41,551 nucleotides of DNA from Actinomycetes bacterium. GTDB lineage: Bacteria; Actinomycetota; Acidimicrobiia; Acidimicrobiales; Palsa-688. How positions within the stretch are numbered: position 1 is the first letter of the stretch; every line of letters starts with the position of its first letter. The position numbers and the translations under genes were made by a program. Under the pieces are notes generated by a model. It was not told the origin of the DNA, did not search any database, and saw only the letters and a program-made list of their open reading frames with translations. This document shows, piece after piece, positions 29,984-37,728 of the stretch. Location: NCBI GenBank assembly GCA_021788115.1, contig JAJYLA010000017.1:1-41551 (forward strand), given 5' to 3'.

Positions 29984-30011
29984 TTGACAGAGTGGATGAT
30001 GTGACTAGAGT
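29984..30011 (+). promoter_or_regulatory. strong sigma70-type promoter of the second NlpC/P60 gene
   Basis: A perfect TTGACA at 29984-29989 is followed after 16 nt by TAGAGT at 30006-30011. The predicted start near 30018 rules out the ATG at 30015 and supports the ATG at 30042, which also has GGGAG 9 nt upstream. A consensus -35 is rare in this window. Confidence 0.6.
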
Positions 30012-30041
30012 TGAATGTTGCTGATCCGGGAGCGCATCCCA

Positions 30042-31343
30042 ATGACGACCTCATCCCCCGCCCGGGCGGCCCGGGTTCTAGTCGCATCGCTCGCCGGCGC
30101 CGGAATGGCGCTGGGTGTCCCGTCGGGCGCGTGGGCGGCGAGTTCCTCTCCTTCCCCCGGCCCTTCGGCTGCCCAGGAGGCGGCCCTGAGGATCCAGGCG
30201 CAGCAACTCGCCGGCGAGATCCAGGCTGACGGCCGGCGCCTCGACCAGCTCTCGGAGGCTCTCGACGCCGCCTGGGCGCGAAGCCAGCGTCTCGAGGGAC
30301 AGCTCGGTTCCCTGCGCGCCGCCATGGCGGTCACCGACGCTCGAGCCACCGCCGCGCGCGCCGCGCTGAAGGAGCAGGCGATCCTCGCCTACCTTGCGGG
30401 CGGGGCCCCCCTCATCACCCAGATTCCCAACGTGCCGGGCGCCGATCCGAGCCTCACCGCCTCCTATGCCGAGATCGTCACCGGCGGGCAGCAGCGGGCG
30501 GTGGATGCCTATCGCTCGGCCCTGGCCTCCCAGACGGCGCAAGCCCGCCAGGTGGCGTCGGCGGAGCAGGAGGTGTCGGCCACCGTGTCGACGCTCCGCG
30601 CGGACGGCGCCGCCGCCACCCAGGAAGCCGCGGCCCGCCGCGCCGCGCTCTCGCGGGTCAAGGGCCGGCTGGCCTCTCTGGTCGCCCAGGTGCAGGCAGA
30701 ACAGCAGAGGGCCGAGCAGGCCGCGCTCGAGCGCGCCATCCTCCAGCGCCGCGACGCGCCCCCGACCACGTCGCCACCGGCGACGGCGGCGGCGGCGCCC
30801 CCCGCCCCGAGCGCTCCCATCCCCCCACCGGCGGCCCCGGCGAACACTCAGGCCTCCCCCAGGCCGACCGCCTCCCCCAGGCCGACCGCCTCCCCGACGA
30901 GCGCCACCACCGCCACCAGCGCAACCACCCCCACGACCTCTGCGGCCGCGCCGGACCCGCCGGCATCGGGAACCAACGTGGCGGCACCGGGATCGGCCAC
31001 GGCGGTCCGGTACGCGTACGCGCAGTTGGGCAAGCCCTACCAGTGGGCCGCGGCAGGGCCCAACTCCTTCGACTGCTCGGGCCTTACCATGATGGCCTGG
31101 GCGGCCGCCGGCGTGTCTTTCCCTCACCTCGCCCAGGGGCAGTACGACCTGACCACGCGGATCTCGCTCGCCAACACCCTGCCCGGCGACCTGATCTTCT
31201 TCGGCACGCCGAACAACGTGTACCACGTCGGCATCTACATCGGGAACGGGCAGATGATCGACGCCCCCGAGACGGGCGAGAACGTCAGCATCAGCTCCAT
31301 CTACTGGAGCGACCTGCTCGGCGCCGGCCGGGTCAACGCCTAG
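30042..31343 (+). CDS. secreted coiled-coil NlpC/P60 peptidoglycan hydrolase, paralogue 2
   Basis: The 433-residue protein has a signal peptide ([24 protein letters not shown]) and a coiled coil of about 200 residues. A low-complexity Pro/Thr/Ser/Ala linker (about 240-315) includes a SPRPTA duplication. The NlpC/P60 domain spans about 320-433. The catalytic Cys is C345 in FDCSGL and the His H395 in [10 protein letters not shown]. The design is the same as in 3539-4684, but the linker is longer and Pro/Thr-rich, so this enzyme may span the wall. It probably cleaves stem peptides of peptidoglycan. Its TAG stop overlaps the stop of the convergent SGNH gene in CTAG. Confidence 0.92.
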   Translation: MTTSSPARAARVLVASLAGAGMALGVPSGAWAASSSPSPGPSAAQEAALRIQAQQLAGEIQADGRRLDQLSEALDAAWARSQRLEGQLGSLRAAMAVTDARATAARAALKEQAILAYLAGGAPLITQIPNVPGADPSLTASYAEIVTGGQQRAVDAYRSALASQTAQARQVASAEQEVSATVSTLRADGAAATQEAAARRAALSRVKGRLASLVAQVQAEQQRAEQAALERAILQRRDAPPTTSPPATAAAAPPAPSAPIPPPAAPANTQASPRPTASPRPTASPTSATTATSATTPTTSAAAPDPPASGTNVAAPGSATAVRYAYAQLGKPYQWAAAGPNSFDCSGLTMMAWAAAGVSFPHLAQGQYDLTTRISLANTLPGDLIFFGTPNNVYHVGIYIGNGQMIDAPETGENVSISSIYWSDLLGAGRVNA

Positions 31344-32446
31344 CGCAGCAGCCAGCGGGTGCGAATCGCCGCCAGCACGAGGGGCAGGACCCGGTCGGCG
31401 CCTGCGGATGTGAGGTGGACACCGTCGGCGTCCCGGACCTGGACGGGATGGCCTCCCGGCCCGTCGAGGTATTCGGCGAAGCCGTGCGGGGCGATGGCGG
31501 GGCCAGGGTCGACGACGGCGACACCGGGGTGGGTGGCCGCCTCGGCGGAGACAATGTGGTTGATGATGCCTGTGGTGTACTCGAGATGCGGGCTGGCCAC
31601 GGGCGGGACCAGGACCCACACGAGCAAGCGGCCGGCGGTCGCGACCTCGTTCATCACCGCCGACACGCGGCGCGCGTACTCGGCCTTCCAGGCGGCGCTG
31701 TCCCGGACGTAGTAGCGCCCTCCGGCTTGCATGTCCTGGTCGTCGTTGGCGCCGAACGTGACGATCACCACGGACGGGTCGTGGTCACGGATCTCGGCAG
31801 CGATCGCGGCAGGCCAGTTGTAGACGTCGGGTCGGGCCAGGCCCGTGCCGATCTGCATGTCCTCGGTCGCCCGCACGGCGCGGTCGCCGGCCACGTGGCC
31901 GATCACCGCGTCGGCGAGCATGCCGATGAGGGAGTCGCCGGCGACCCAGATCTTGAGCGGTGCGGCGGCGGTGGGCCGGAGCGGCCGGGGCGGCCCTTTC
32001 GCCGCGACGTGCGAGACCCCTCCGGCCGCAGGCGCCGTCCGGCGTGACCCGGGTCCGGCCGGCTTGGGCCGCAGCAGCGCGTCGATACCCCCGAGGAGCG
32101 CCGGCACCCCCTCGGGCACCCCCCCTCGAGGGGGGACCGCCACCGAAGCAGCGCCTCCGGACCCGGGCTGGTTGGTGCCACCGATGCTGGCGAGCCACCG
32201 GTGCGGGAGGTTGAGCCTCAGCGCGTCGCTGACGTCTTTGAACGGCCGAACGAGCGACAGCTCGACCGAGCGCGCCGTGCCGTATCTTTCCGAGGAGACC
32301 GAGGCGACGAGGCTGTCCGCGTCGAGCAGCGCAGCGAACAGGAGAGCGAGCACCACCACCGCGATCACCCGGCCGGCGGGGTACACGCCAGCGGGACGCT
32401 GCCGCTGCTCCTTCCTGCTCGTCTGGGGGGGTCGGAGCCTCTGCAT
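31340..32446 (-). CDS. membrane-anchored SGNH/GDSL hydrolase, probable O-acyl transfer partner of MBOAT
   Basis: The 368-residue protein has one N-terminal membrane anchor (about 24-42, AGRVIAVVVLALLFAALL) and a Pro/Gly-rich linker to about residue 160. The SGNH domain has the nucleophile S172 in AGDSLIGML, an Asn block in VTFGANDDQ and the D341/H344 pair in DGVHLTSAG. Its ATG at 32446 is separated by one base from the TGA of the MBOAT gene, so the two are coupled. In alginate and cell-wall acetylation systems (AlgJ/AlgX, PatB) an SGNH protein outside the membrane takes the acyl group delivered by an MBOAT protein. That role is inferred from the pairing. Confidence 0.88.
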   Translation of the reverse strand: MQRLRPPQTSRKEQRQRPAGVYPAGRVIAVVVLALLFAALLDADSLVASVSSERYGTARSVELSLVRPFKDVSDALRLNLPHRWLASIGGTNQPGSGGAASVAVPPRGGVPEGVPALLGGIDALLRPKPAGPGSRRTAPAAGGVSHVAAKGPPRPLRPTAAAPLKIWVAGDSLIGMLADAVIGHVAGDRAVRATEDMQIGTGLARPDVYNWPAAIAAEIRDHDPSVVIVTFGANDDQDMQAGGRYYVRDSAAWKAEYARRVSAVMNEVATAGRLLVWVLVPPVASPHLEYTTGIINHIVSAEAATHPGVAVVDPGPAIAPHGFAEYLDGPGGHPVQVRDADGVHLTSAGADRVLPLVLAAIRTRWLLR

Positions 32447-32447
32447 A

Positions 32448-33971
32448 TCAGAACCGGAAGTAGATGAACGGGGCAACGCCTGCGGGCCCGAAGGCGTCGA
32501 TGACGACGGCCACGCCGGCGAGGCACAGCGCCTGGGCGGCCACACCCAGTTGCGCGAAGCGCTCGTGGGCCGGAGCCGTGAGGCGCGCGGGAAGCCACTG
32601 GGCCGCGATGGCGACGACGACCACCGTGGCCACCATCACGTCAAGATGGATGTGCGGGCCCCGCGCGAAGATCCTGCCGAGCACCTGGACCCCGTTCGCG
32701 AACGACGTCGCCCGGAAGAAGATCCAGCCGAGGCACACGGCATGGAAGGTGACCAACCACGCGCCCACGCGCCCGGCTCGCCGGCGCGCCGGGGCATGGC
32801 GGCGGCTCACTGCAACCGCCGCCGCGGTCCCCGTGCTCGCCGGCGAGCCCACGGCTTCGGTGCCGCCCTCACCGCCGGGGTGGTCGGCGGCGGCAGCGCG
32901 GCGCAGCAGGGCGCGGCTTCGACGCCACAACTGCGCCCGCTCGCCGGCGAGCCACGCCCCGTGGAAACCGCCCCAGGCGACGAACGTCCACGCCGCCCCG
33001 TGCCACAGCCCGCCGAGCAGCATGGTCGCCATCAGGTTGACGTAGGTTCGCGACTCCCCTCGCCGGTTGCCGCCGAGAGGGACGTAGAGGTAGTCGCGCA
33101 GGAAGCGCGACAGGGTCATGTGCCAGCGGCGCCAGAATTCCCGCACGGAGAGCGACCGGTAGGGCGAGTCGAAGTTCTCGGGGAAGCGAACGCCGAGCAG
33201 CAGCGCCAGGCCGATCGCCATGTCCGTGTAGCCGCTGAAGTCGGCGTAGATCTGGATGGCGTAGGCGTACACGCCGAAGAGCGCTTCGATCCCCGCGTGC
33301 TGCTTGGGCACGGCGAAGAGCGGGTCGGCGGCCTGCCGGGCGAGGTAGCTCGCCACCACCACCTTCTTGAAGAGGCCGCGAGCGATCAGCCACAGGGCAC
33401 GGGCGCCATCGACGCGCCGCGGATCGATGCGCTGGCGGATCTGAGGCAGAAACTCCGACGCGCGGACGATCGGCCCGGAGAGCAGGTGCGGGAAAAAGGA
33501 GAGGTAGACGGCGAAGTCCATCAGCCCGACGGGCCGGACCTTGCCGCGCTTGACGTCGATCACGTAGGTGATCGCCTGGAAGGTGAAAAAAGAGATCCCC
33601 GCCGGCAGGACAACCCTGGGTACCGGCAGGTGCACACCGAGGCCGAGGTGGTCGACGATACCCGTCGTGCTGCTCGACAGGAAGCCGATGTACTTGAACC
33701 AGCCCAGGCCTGCCAGGTTGATCGCGACGGCGGCGGCCGACCACCGCCGGCGGGCCACGCCCTCCGCACCGTCGATTCTGAACGCCAGGAAGTGGTTGAC
33801 CACCGTCGACGCGGCGAGAAGCGGAACGAACCCCCAGCCGGCGCAGCCGTAGAAGAACCAGCTCGCGGCCACCATGAACAGCTTCCACCGGATGCGGTGG
33901 GGCATCAGCAGCCAGCTGACGAGCAGCACCGCTGCGAAGAAGACGGCGAATGAAACGGTCGGGAACAGCAC
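32448..33971 (-). CDS. MBOAT-family membrane O-acyltransferase
   Basis: The 507-residue protein is an AlgI/DltB-type acyltransferase with about ten or more membrane helices. It begins MLFPTVSFAVFFAAVLLVSW, the typical AlgI opening, and contains LPAGISFFTFQAITYVIDV, YADFSGYTDMAIG, FWRRWHMTLSRFLRDYLY and the catalytic His in MLLGGLWHGAAWTFVAWGGFHG (H324). A charged loop of about 60 residues (345-410) interrupts the C-terminal half. It passes acyl groups, often acetyl, across the membrane to an exported polymer. The GTG start lies 10 bp after the DMT transporter gene. The SGNH gene follows at once. Confidence 0.93.
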   Translation of the reverse strand: MLFPTVSFAVFFAAVLLVSWLLMPHRIRWKLFMVAASWFFYGCAGWGFVPLLAASTVVNHFLAFRIDGAEGVARRRWSAAAVAINLAGLGWFKYIGFLSSSTTGIVDHLGLGVHLPVPRVVLPAGISFFTFQAITYVIDVKRGKVRPVGLMDFAVYLSFFPHLLSGPIVRASEFLPQIRQRIDPRRVDGARALWLIARGLFKKVVVASYLARQAADPLFAVPKQHAGIEALFGVYAYAIQIYADFSGYTDMAIGLALLLGVRFPENFDSPYRSLSVREFWRRWHMTLSRFLRDYLYVPLGGNRRGESRTYVNLMATMLLGGLWHGAAWTFVAWGGFHGAWLAGERAQLWRRSRALLRRAAAADHPGGEGGTEAVGSPASTGTAAAVAVSRRHAPARRRAGRVGAWLVTFHAVCLGWIFFRATSFANGVQVLGRIFARGPHIHLDVMVATVVVVAIAAQWLPARLTAPAHERFAQLGVAAQALCLAGVAVVIDAFGPAGVAPFIYFRF

Positions 33972-33981
33972 GGCGCGCCGC

Positions 33982-34851
33982 TCAGCTCGAGAGCTGCGCG
34001 TGCCCTTGCAGCGAGCGTCCTGACTCTCCTCGCGCCAGAAGGGTCACGCCTGCGGACATGGCGATGAGCGCCGCGAGCTCCACCGCCACCGCAGCGGGCC
34101 GAGACGCGATGCTCTCCCCGAAGGCGACCGCTCCGATCACGACGCTCACGACGGGGTCCACCACGCTCATCGCCGGCAGGGAGACGTCGAGCCCACCCGC
34201 CTGGAAGGCGCTCTGTGCCACCACCATCCCGATCACGCCGGCGGCGAGCATCACCCAGGGCTGCCACGCCTCGAGGAGGTGCACCAGTCCCCCGCCGAGG
34301 AGGTGGGCGCTGGTCTTGGTCAGGGCGGCCGTACCGCCGTAGATCACCCCGGCGGCCCCCGAGTACAGCACGGCGCGCTGCCAGGCGCTCCTGCGTCGGC
34401 CGGCCATGAGCAGCAGCCCCACGGTCAGGGCCGACGTCGTGAGCAGGAGGGTCCACACCAGGGGAGCGACGTCGTTGTGACCCGCGTGCGGAGCGGCGAC
34501 GATCAAGAAGGCCGCGAGCCCGGCGCAGACGAGCACCGCGGCGAGCCAGTCGCGCGCGTACAGACGTCTGCCGGCCAGGGCGGCGCCCAGAGGCAGGGCA
34601 AAGAGCAAGCCGCACACGAGCACGGGCTGCACCACCACGATCGGCCCGTGCCCGAGTGCCAGGAACTGCAGCCCGTAGCCCACGACGTCGCATGCGACGC
34701 CGAGAAGCCACATCGGCTTCCGGGCAAGGCGAGCCAGCATGCTCAGCCGCAGCGACTGGTCGTCCGGCTCCGCTGCGGCGCCACGCTGCTGGAGCACCGA
34801 GGCCAGCGCGTACATGAGGGCCGCGCCCAGTGCGCTCAGGACCGCCACCAC
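33982..34851 (-). CDS. DMT/EamA-like transporter
   Basis: The 289-residue protein has about nine or ten hydrophobic helices and begins VVAVLSALGAALMYALASVLQQRGAAA. It has the half repeats of the drug/metabolite transporter superfamily (FLALGHGPIVVVQPVLVCGLLFALPLGA and AMSVVDPVVSVVIGAVAFGESI). The substrate is unknown. The GTG at 34851 is 7 nt after TAGCCT. It is the first gene of a probable DMT-MBOAT-SGNH operon, so it might export or import a precursor for polymer modification, but DMT genes also occur beside unrelated genes. Confidence 0.85.
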   Translation of the reverse strand: MVAVLSALGAALMYALASVLQQRGAAAEPDDQSLRLSMLARLARKPMWLLGVACDVVGYGLQFLALGHGPIVVVQPVLVCGLLFALPLGAALAGRRLYARDWLAAVLVCAGLAAFLIVAAPHAGHNDVAPLVWTLLLTTSALTVGLLLMAGRRRSAWQRAVLYSGAAGVIYGGTAALTKTSAHLLGGGLVHLLEAWQPWVMLAAGVIGMVVAQSAFQAGGLDVSLPAMSVVDPVVSVVIGAVAFGESIASRPAAVAVELAALIAMSAGVTLLARGESGRSLQGHAQLSS

Positions 34852-34858
34852 GCGGTCG

Positions 34859-34864
34859 AGGCTA
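34859..34864 (-). promoter_or_regulatory. -10 box TAGCCT of the DMT-MBOAT-SGNH operon
   Basis: TAGCCT on the minus strand is followed by CGACCGC and the GTG at 34851, a 7-nt leaderless spacing. Confidence 0.5.
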
Positions 34865-34947
34865 CCGGACGAAGACCGGCGAACCCGGGTGGGTGCCACG
34901 CGCCTCTCGCGGTGGCCCTCCGGGACTCCGTGCAAGACTGCGGCCGT

Positions 34948-35028
34948 GGGCGCGTGGTGGAACGGCAGACACAGCGGGCTTAAACCCTGCGGCCTCACGG
35001 CGTGAGGGTTCGAATCCCTCCGCGCCCA
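34948..35028 (+). tRNA. tRNA-Leu (anticodon UAA)
   Basis: The acceptor stem GGGCGCG pairs perfectly with CGCGCCC at 35021-35027 and A35028 is the discriminator. The D arm contains AACGGCAGA. The anticodon stem GCGGG/CCTGC has one G-T pair, and the loop CTTAAAC gives anticodon TAA at 34981-34983. A long variable arm with GCC-TCAC-GGC marks a class II tRNA, and the T arm is GAGGG-TTCGAAT-CCCTC. The A discriminator and the variable arm both support leucine. CCA is not encoded. It decodes UUA, a rare codon in such GC-rich genomes. Confidence 0.95.
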
Positions 35029-35069
35029 CGACAGCGGCGGCGCGCCGGCGGATCCCGCGCCGCGTCTGG

Positions 35070-36788
35070 CTACCGGGCGCTGCCCGCTGCCGGCGGGGGC
35101 GGAGGGTCGGGCCAGAGGGGGATGTCGGGGGGCCGCAGGTCCGCCGGCTTGCCCGCCCGGTGCCCCGGAGGCGCCCAGCCGGCGGCGTCCGTTCCCCCGG
35201 CAGCCGCCGCCCCCCCGCCAGCCGCCGCCCCCCCGCCAGCAGCCGGGATGTCGTCGTACCCGGCCCCGGGCTCCGGCGACTCGGCGCCGGCGGGGACCTG
35301 CCCGGAGGCGCCAGCCGTCGCCACGTCGACCGGGTAGGTCCGCATGGCCCGCAGGAGGATGACGCCGCTCGCCAGGAGGAGAAGCAGCATCAGGGCGAAG
35401 GTCCACTGGAGGCCGCGGCGGCCGCCCCCGAAGAGGTGCTCCGAGGCCGCCCCGAAGACCAGGGGGGCGAGCGAGAGGGCAATCGACCGGAGGGTCGTGC
35501 GAACCGCCTCCGCTCTCCCCCACAGAAGGGCGGGCATGATGTCAAGCCGCGCAGCGTCGATCGGCGGGTTCTGGACCGCCAGCATGAAGGCGGCCAGCGT
35601 GAGGTACGGCACGGCGGTCAGGAGGCTGCGGGTCAGGATGGCTGGCAGGAAGAGGACGCTCGCGAGCAGCGCGCCGAGGGCGGCCACGAAGATCCGGGCG
35701 TTGAGGAACCCGCGCTGCAAGAGGCGGTCGCTCGAACTGCCGGCCACGAGCACCCCGACCAGCGCCCCGAACCCGAGAACCAGGAGAAGCAGGTTCGCCA
35801 GCGCCTGGTCGATCCCGTACTGCTCCTTGACGAACTCGACGGCGAAGGTCTCGATGCCCGACAGGTAGAAGTAGCCGCATGCGCTCGAGACGATGAGCAC
35901 GACGTTGGTGGGCACGCGCAGCACCTCGCGCACCGCCTGGGGAAGGTGCATCGACCGGAGGTCGGAGCTGAACATCCGGCTCGGGTCGGGCTGGATCCGG
36001 CGCGCCGCGGCCAGGCGCTGCGCGTCCGTGGGCCCGTGCCCGGAGGACCCCGGGGCCCCCATCGCCTCCTTCGCGCCTTCCGGGCCGGCGCCGGCCGGGT
36101 CCGGTCCCCCGGCCTGCCGCTCCACGGGCAGCGGGCGGCGGGCCCCGCGAACGGGCTCGGGGAGGTGCATCACCTGCCAGGACAGCACGAACGCCGGTAT
36201 CGCGAGGAAGACGAACGCCGCCCGCCACGACAAGGCGGCGATGTCACCCGTGACGGCGAAGCCGACCCCGGCTCCCAGCAGCTCGCCGCTCAGGATGAAG
36301 CTGTAGATCCGGCCCCGCTCGGCAGCGTTGAAGTAGTCGCCGACGAGCGAGGCGACCACCGGGCCCGCAGCCGCCACGACCACCCCGAGCGCGACGCGGG
36401 CCAGGAGCAGGTGCCCGAAGGAGCTCGCGGTCGCGCTCCAGAGCATCGCCACGCCCCACAGCGCGACGGCGAGCCCCAGGACGCGTGTGCGCTTCAGGCG
36501 GTCCGCCATGACCCCGAAGGGCAGGCTGGCCACCGCCGCCACCAGGGAGGCGACGGTGACCAGCAGCCCGATGTCGGTGTTGTCTATGTGGAGCGCCCCC
36601 CGCAACTGGGTCGCCGACGCCCCCACGGTCGCCGAGTCGGCGCTGCTCAGCGCCAGGACGGACGCGAGGACGACAACCACCCGGCTGCGCTCCCGGCTGC
36701 CGATGAGCCGCTCGAGGCGGGTCCGCGTCGAGCGCGCGGCCGAGCCCGCCCGGTCCCGCCAGCGGCTCATCGATCCCTCACCCTCCAT
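35070..36788 (-). CDS. MFS transporter
   Basis: The 572-residue protein has twelve predicted helices of the major facilitator superfamily. The first-repeat signature is FGVMADRLKRTRVLGLAVALWG (the usual loop 2-3 motif with D and RR/K), and SLVGDYFNAAERGRIYS follows helix 4-5. A charged loop of about 70 residues (235-300) separates the halves. The N-terminus is Arg-rich. The C-terminus ends in a Pro/Ala/Gly tail with repeated PAAGGG units. The overall pattern resembles spinster-like or sugar-phosphate transporters; the substrate is unknown. The ATG at 36788 lies 9 nt after TAGGGT; an ATG at 36770 is an alternative. Confidence 0.85.
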   Translation of the reverse strand: MEGEGSMSRWRDRAGSAARSTRTRLERLIGSRERSRVVVVLASVLALSSADSATVGASATQLRGALHIDNTDIGLLVTVASLVAAVASLPFGVMADRLKRTRVLGLAVALWGVAMLWSATASSFGHLLLARVALGVVVAAAGPVVASLVGDYFNAAERGRIYSFILSGELLGAGVGFAVTGDIAALSWRAAFVFLAIPAFVLSWQVMHLPEPVRGARRPLPVERQAGGPDPAGAGPEGAKEAMGAPGSSGHGPTDAQRLAAARRIQPDPSRMFSSDLRSMHLPQAVREVLRVPTNVVLIVSSACGYFYLSGIETFAVEFVKEQYGIDQALANLLLLVLGFGALVGVLVAGSSSDRLLQRGFLNARIFVAALGALLASVLFLPAILTRSLLTAVPYLTLAAFMLAVQNPPIDAARLDIMPALLWGRAEAVRTTLRSIALSLAPLVFGAASEHLFGGGRRGLQWTFALMLLLLLASGVILLRAMRTYPVDVATAGASGQVPAGAESPEPGAGYDDIPAAGGGAAAGGGAAAAGGTDAAGWAPPGHRAGKPADLRPPDIPLWPDPPPPPAAGSAR

Positions 36789-36797
36789 GCCCCCTCC

Positions 36798-36803
36798 ACC
36801 CTA
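36798..36803 (-). promoter_or_regulatory. -10 box TAGGGT of the MFS gene
   Basis: TAGGGT on the minus strand lies 9 nt before the ATG at 36788, with GGAGGGGGC between them. Either a leaderless or a very short leader transcript would result. Confidence 0.4.
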
Positions 36804-36879
36804 CGGCGGCGGTGGCTGTCGATTCGCAGCCATGCGGCCCCCCGCTGCGGGACCCCGGCTCAGCGGCTTGGAAGCGGGA

Positions 36880-37299
36880 TCAGCCCTTCTTTGTCTCCCA
36901 GAAGATGCGGTCGATCTCGGCGATCTGGGCGAGGAGGTCGTCCGCGACAGCCACGTCGTTGGTGGCCTTGGACTGCCCGGCGGCCTTGGTCGCCTTCCAG
37001 AACAACTCGTGGAGCTGCGGGTACTTCTCGAGATGCTGCGGCTTGAAGTAGTCGGTCCACAGCACCCACAGGTGGTGCTTGACGAGCTCGGCCCGCTGCT
37101 CCTTGATGTACACGGCCCGGGTCTTGAAGACGTTCTCGTCGGAGGCGTTGAACTTCTCCATGATCGCCTTCACCGATTCGGCCTCTATGCGGGCCTGTGC
37201 CGGGTCGTATACCCCGCAAGGCAGGTCACAATGTGCGTGGATGGTCTGCGGCTCGCTCAACCGATCGGCGAAGCTGAACAGGCGAGAGAAGATCGACAT
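36880..37299 (-). CDS. sodN: nickel superoxide dismutase (NiSOD)
   Basis: The 139-residue precursor has a 22-residue propeptide (MSIFSRLFSF... TIHA) followed by the nickel hook HCDLPCGVYDPAQARIEAESV. After processing, His1, Cys2 and Cys6 bind nickel. The mature part of 117 residues has the length known for Streptomyces NiSOD. Conserved helices include KFNASDENVFKTRAVYIKEQRAELVKHHLWVLWTDYF. The enzyme converts superoxide to oxygen and hydrogen peroxide in the cytoplasm. ATG 37299 is chosen because AAGGAG lies 8 nt upstream. The divergent neighbour sodX supplies the protease that removes the propeptide. No nickel transporter is in the window. Confidence 0.96.
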   Translation of the reverse strand: MSIFSRLFSFADRLSEPQTIHAHCDLPCGVYDPAQARIEAESVKAIMEKFNASDENVFKTRAVYIKEQRAELVKHHLWVLWTDYFKPQHLEKYPQLHELFWKATKAAGQSKATNDVAVADDLLAQIAEIDRIFWETKKG

Positions 37300-37339
37300 C
37301 AGCGAGGCTCCTTCTTCGTCATGAGTCGTGGACAGAATC

Positions 37340-37345
37340 ACCCTA
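37340..37345 (-). promoter_or_regulatory. possible -10 box TAGGGT of sodN
   Basis: TAGGGT on the minus strand would start transcription near 37332, giving a leader of about 30 nt that contains the AAGGAG site. No good -35 is visible; the GCCGGCAC palindrome occupies that region. Confidence 0.35.
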
Positions 37346-37351
37346 CCCACT

Positions 37352-37379
37352 GCCGGCACCTTGGTTGCCTAGTGCCGGC
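37352..37379. promoter_or_regulatory. inverted repeat GCCGGCAC-N12-GTGCCGGC between sodN and sodX
   Basis: Two perfect 8-bp arms (37352-37359 and 37372-37379) flank a 12-nt spacer. The element lies just upstream of the sodN -10 box, and its right arm contains the GTG start of sodX. It is well placed as an operator for coordinate control of both genes, for example by a Nur-type nickel regulator, although it does not resemble the TTGCA-type Nur box that I know. Confidence 0.5.
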
Positions 37380-37710
37380 GCTCGCGCTCCTGTGGCCGCG
37401 GAGAGTGAAGGTCGCGGGCGACAGCATGCGCCCGACCTTCGAGCCCGGCGACCGGCTGCTCGTGGGCCCTCTGTTGCGCATACGCCCTGGCCAGATCGTC
37501 GCCGTGGCCGACCCCCGCGAGCCGCGGCGGCTTCTCGTCAAGCGGGTGCAGGCGGTGTCGGCCGACGGATCGCTGGTCGACGTTCGCGGCGACAACCCTT
37601 CGTCCAGCACCGACAGCCGGGTCTTCGGTCCCGTCGCCCGCTCCACGGTGGTGGGCAGGGTGCTGTACCGCTACGCCCCGCGGGCGAGGGTGAGCCGAAT
37701 CTCCCACTAG
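37372..37710 (+). CDS. sodX: SodX, NiSOD maturation protease (S26 family)
   Basis: The 112-residue protein is a small signal-peptidase-like serine protease. The catalytic Ser lies in VAGDSMRPTFEPGDRLLV and the catalytic Lys in RRLLVKRVQAVSADGSLVDVRGDN; the DNPSSSTDSR motif completes the fold. Members of this group next to sodN remove the NiSOD propeptide so that the new N-terminal His can bind nickel. GTG 37372 is preferred; an in-frame ATG at 37321 would add 17 residues with codons unlike the rest (AAT, CCT, CTA). It is divergent from sodN, whereas in Streptomyces the two genes run in the same direction. Confidence 0.88.
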   Translation: MPALALLWPRRVKVAGDSMRPTFEPGDRLLVGPLLRIRPGQIVAVADPREPRRLLVKRVQAVSADGSLVDVRGDNPSSSTDSRVFGPVARSTVVGRVLYRYAPRARVSRISH

Positions 37711-37715
37711 GACAC

Positions 37716-37721
37716 TACGAT
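37716..37721 (+). promoter_or_regulatory. -10 box TACGAT of the acyltransferase-SDR pair
   Basis: TACGAT is followed by CGGTCCG and the ATG at 37729, a 7-nt leaderless spacing. Confidence 0.5.
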
Positions 37722-37728
37722 CGGTCCG

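Noticed and set aside
34946-35029. Alternative tRNA ends using GTGGGCG paired with CGCCCAC
   Set aside because: That pairing shifts the T arm and gives a G discriminator; GGGCGCG/CGCGCCC directly after the T stem with A as discriminator fits tRNA-Leu.
34830-37046. Plus-strand open frame of about 740 codons across the tRNA and the MFS gene
   Set aside because: It runs through the tRNA-Leu gene and opposite a clear membrane transporter; composition is that of an antisense shadow.
36487-37371. In-frame extension of sodX upstream of 37372
   Set aside because: It is antisense to the MFS and sodN genes, and the codons from 37321 to 37371 are atypical.
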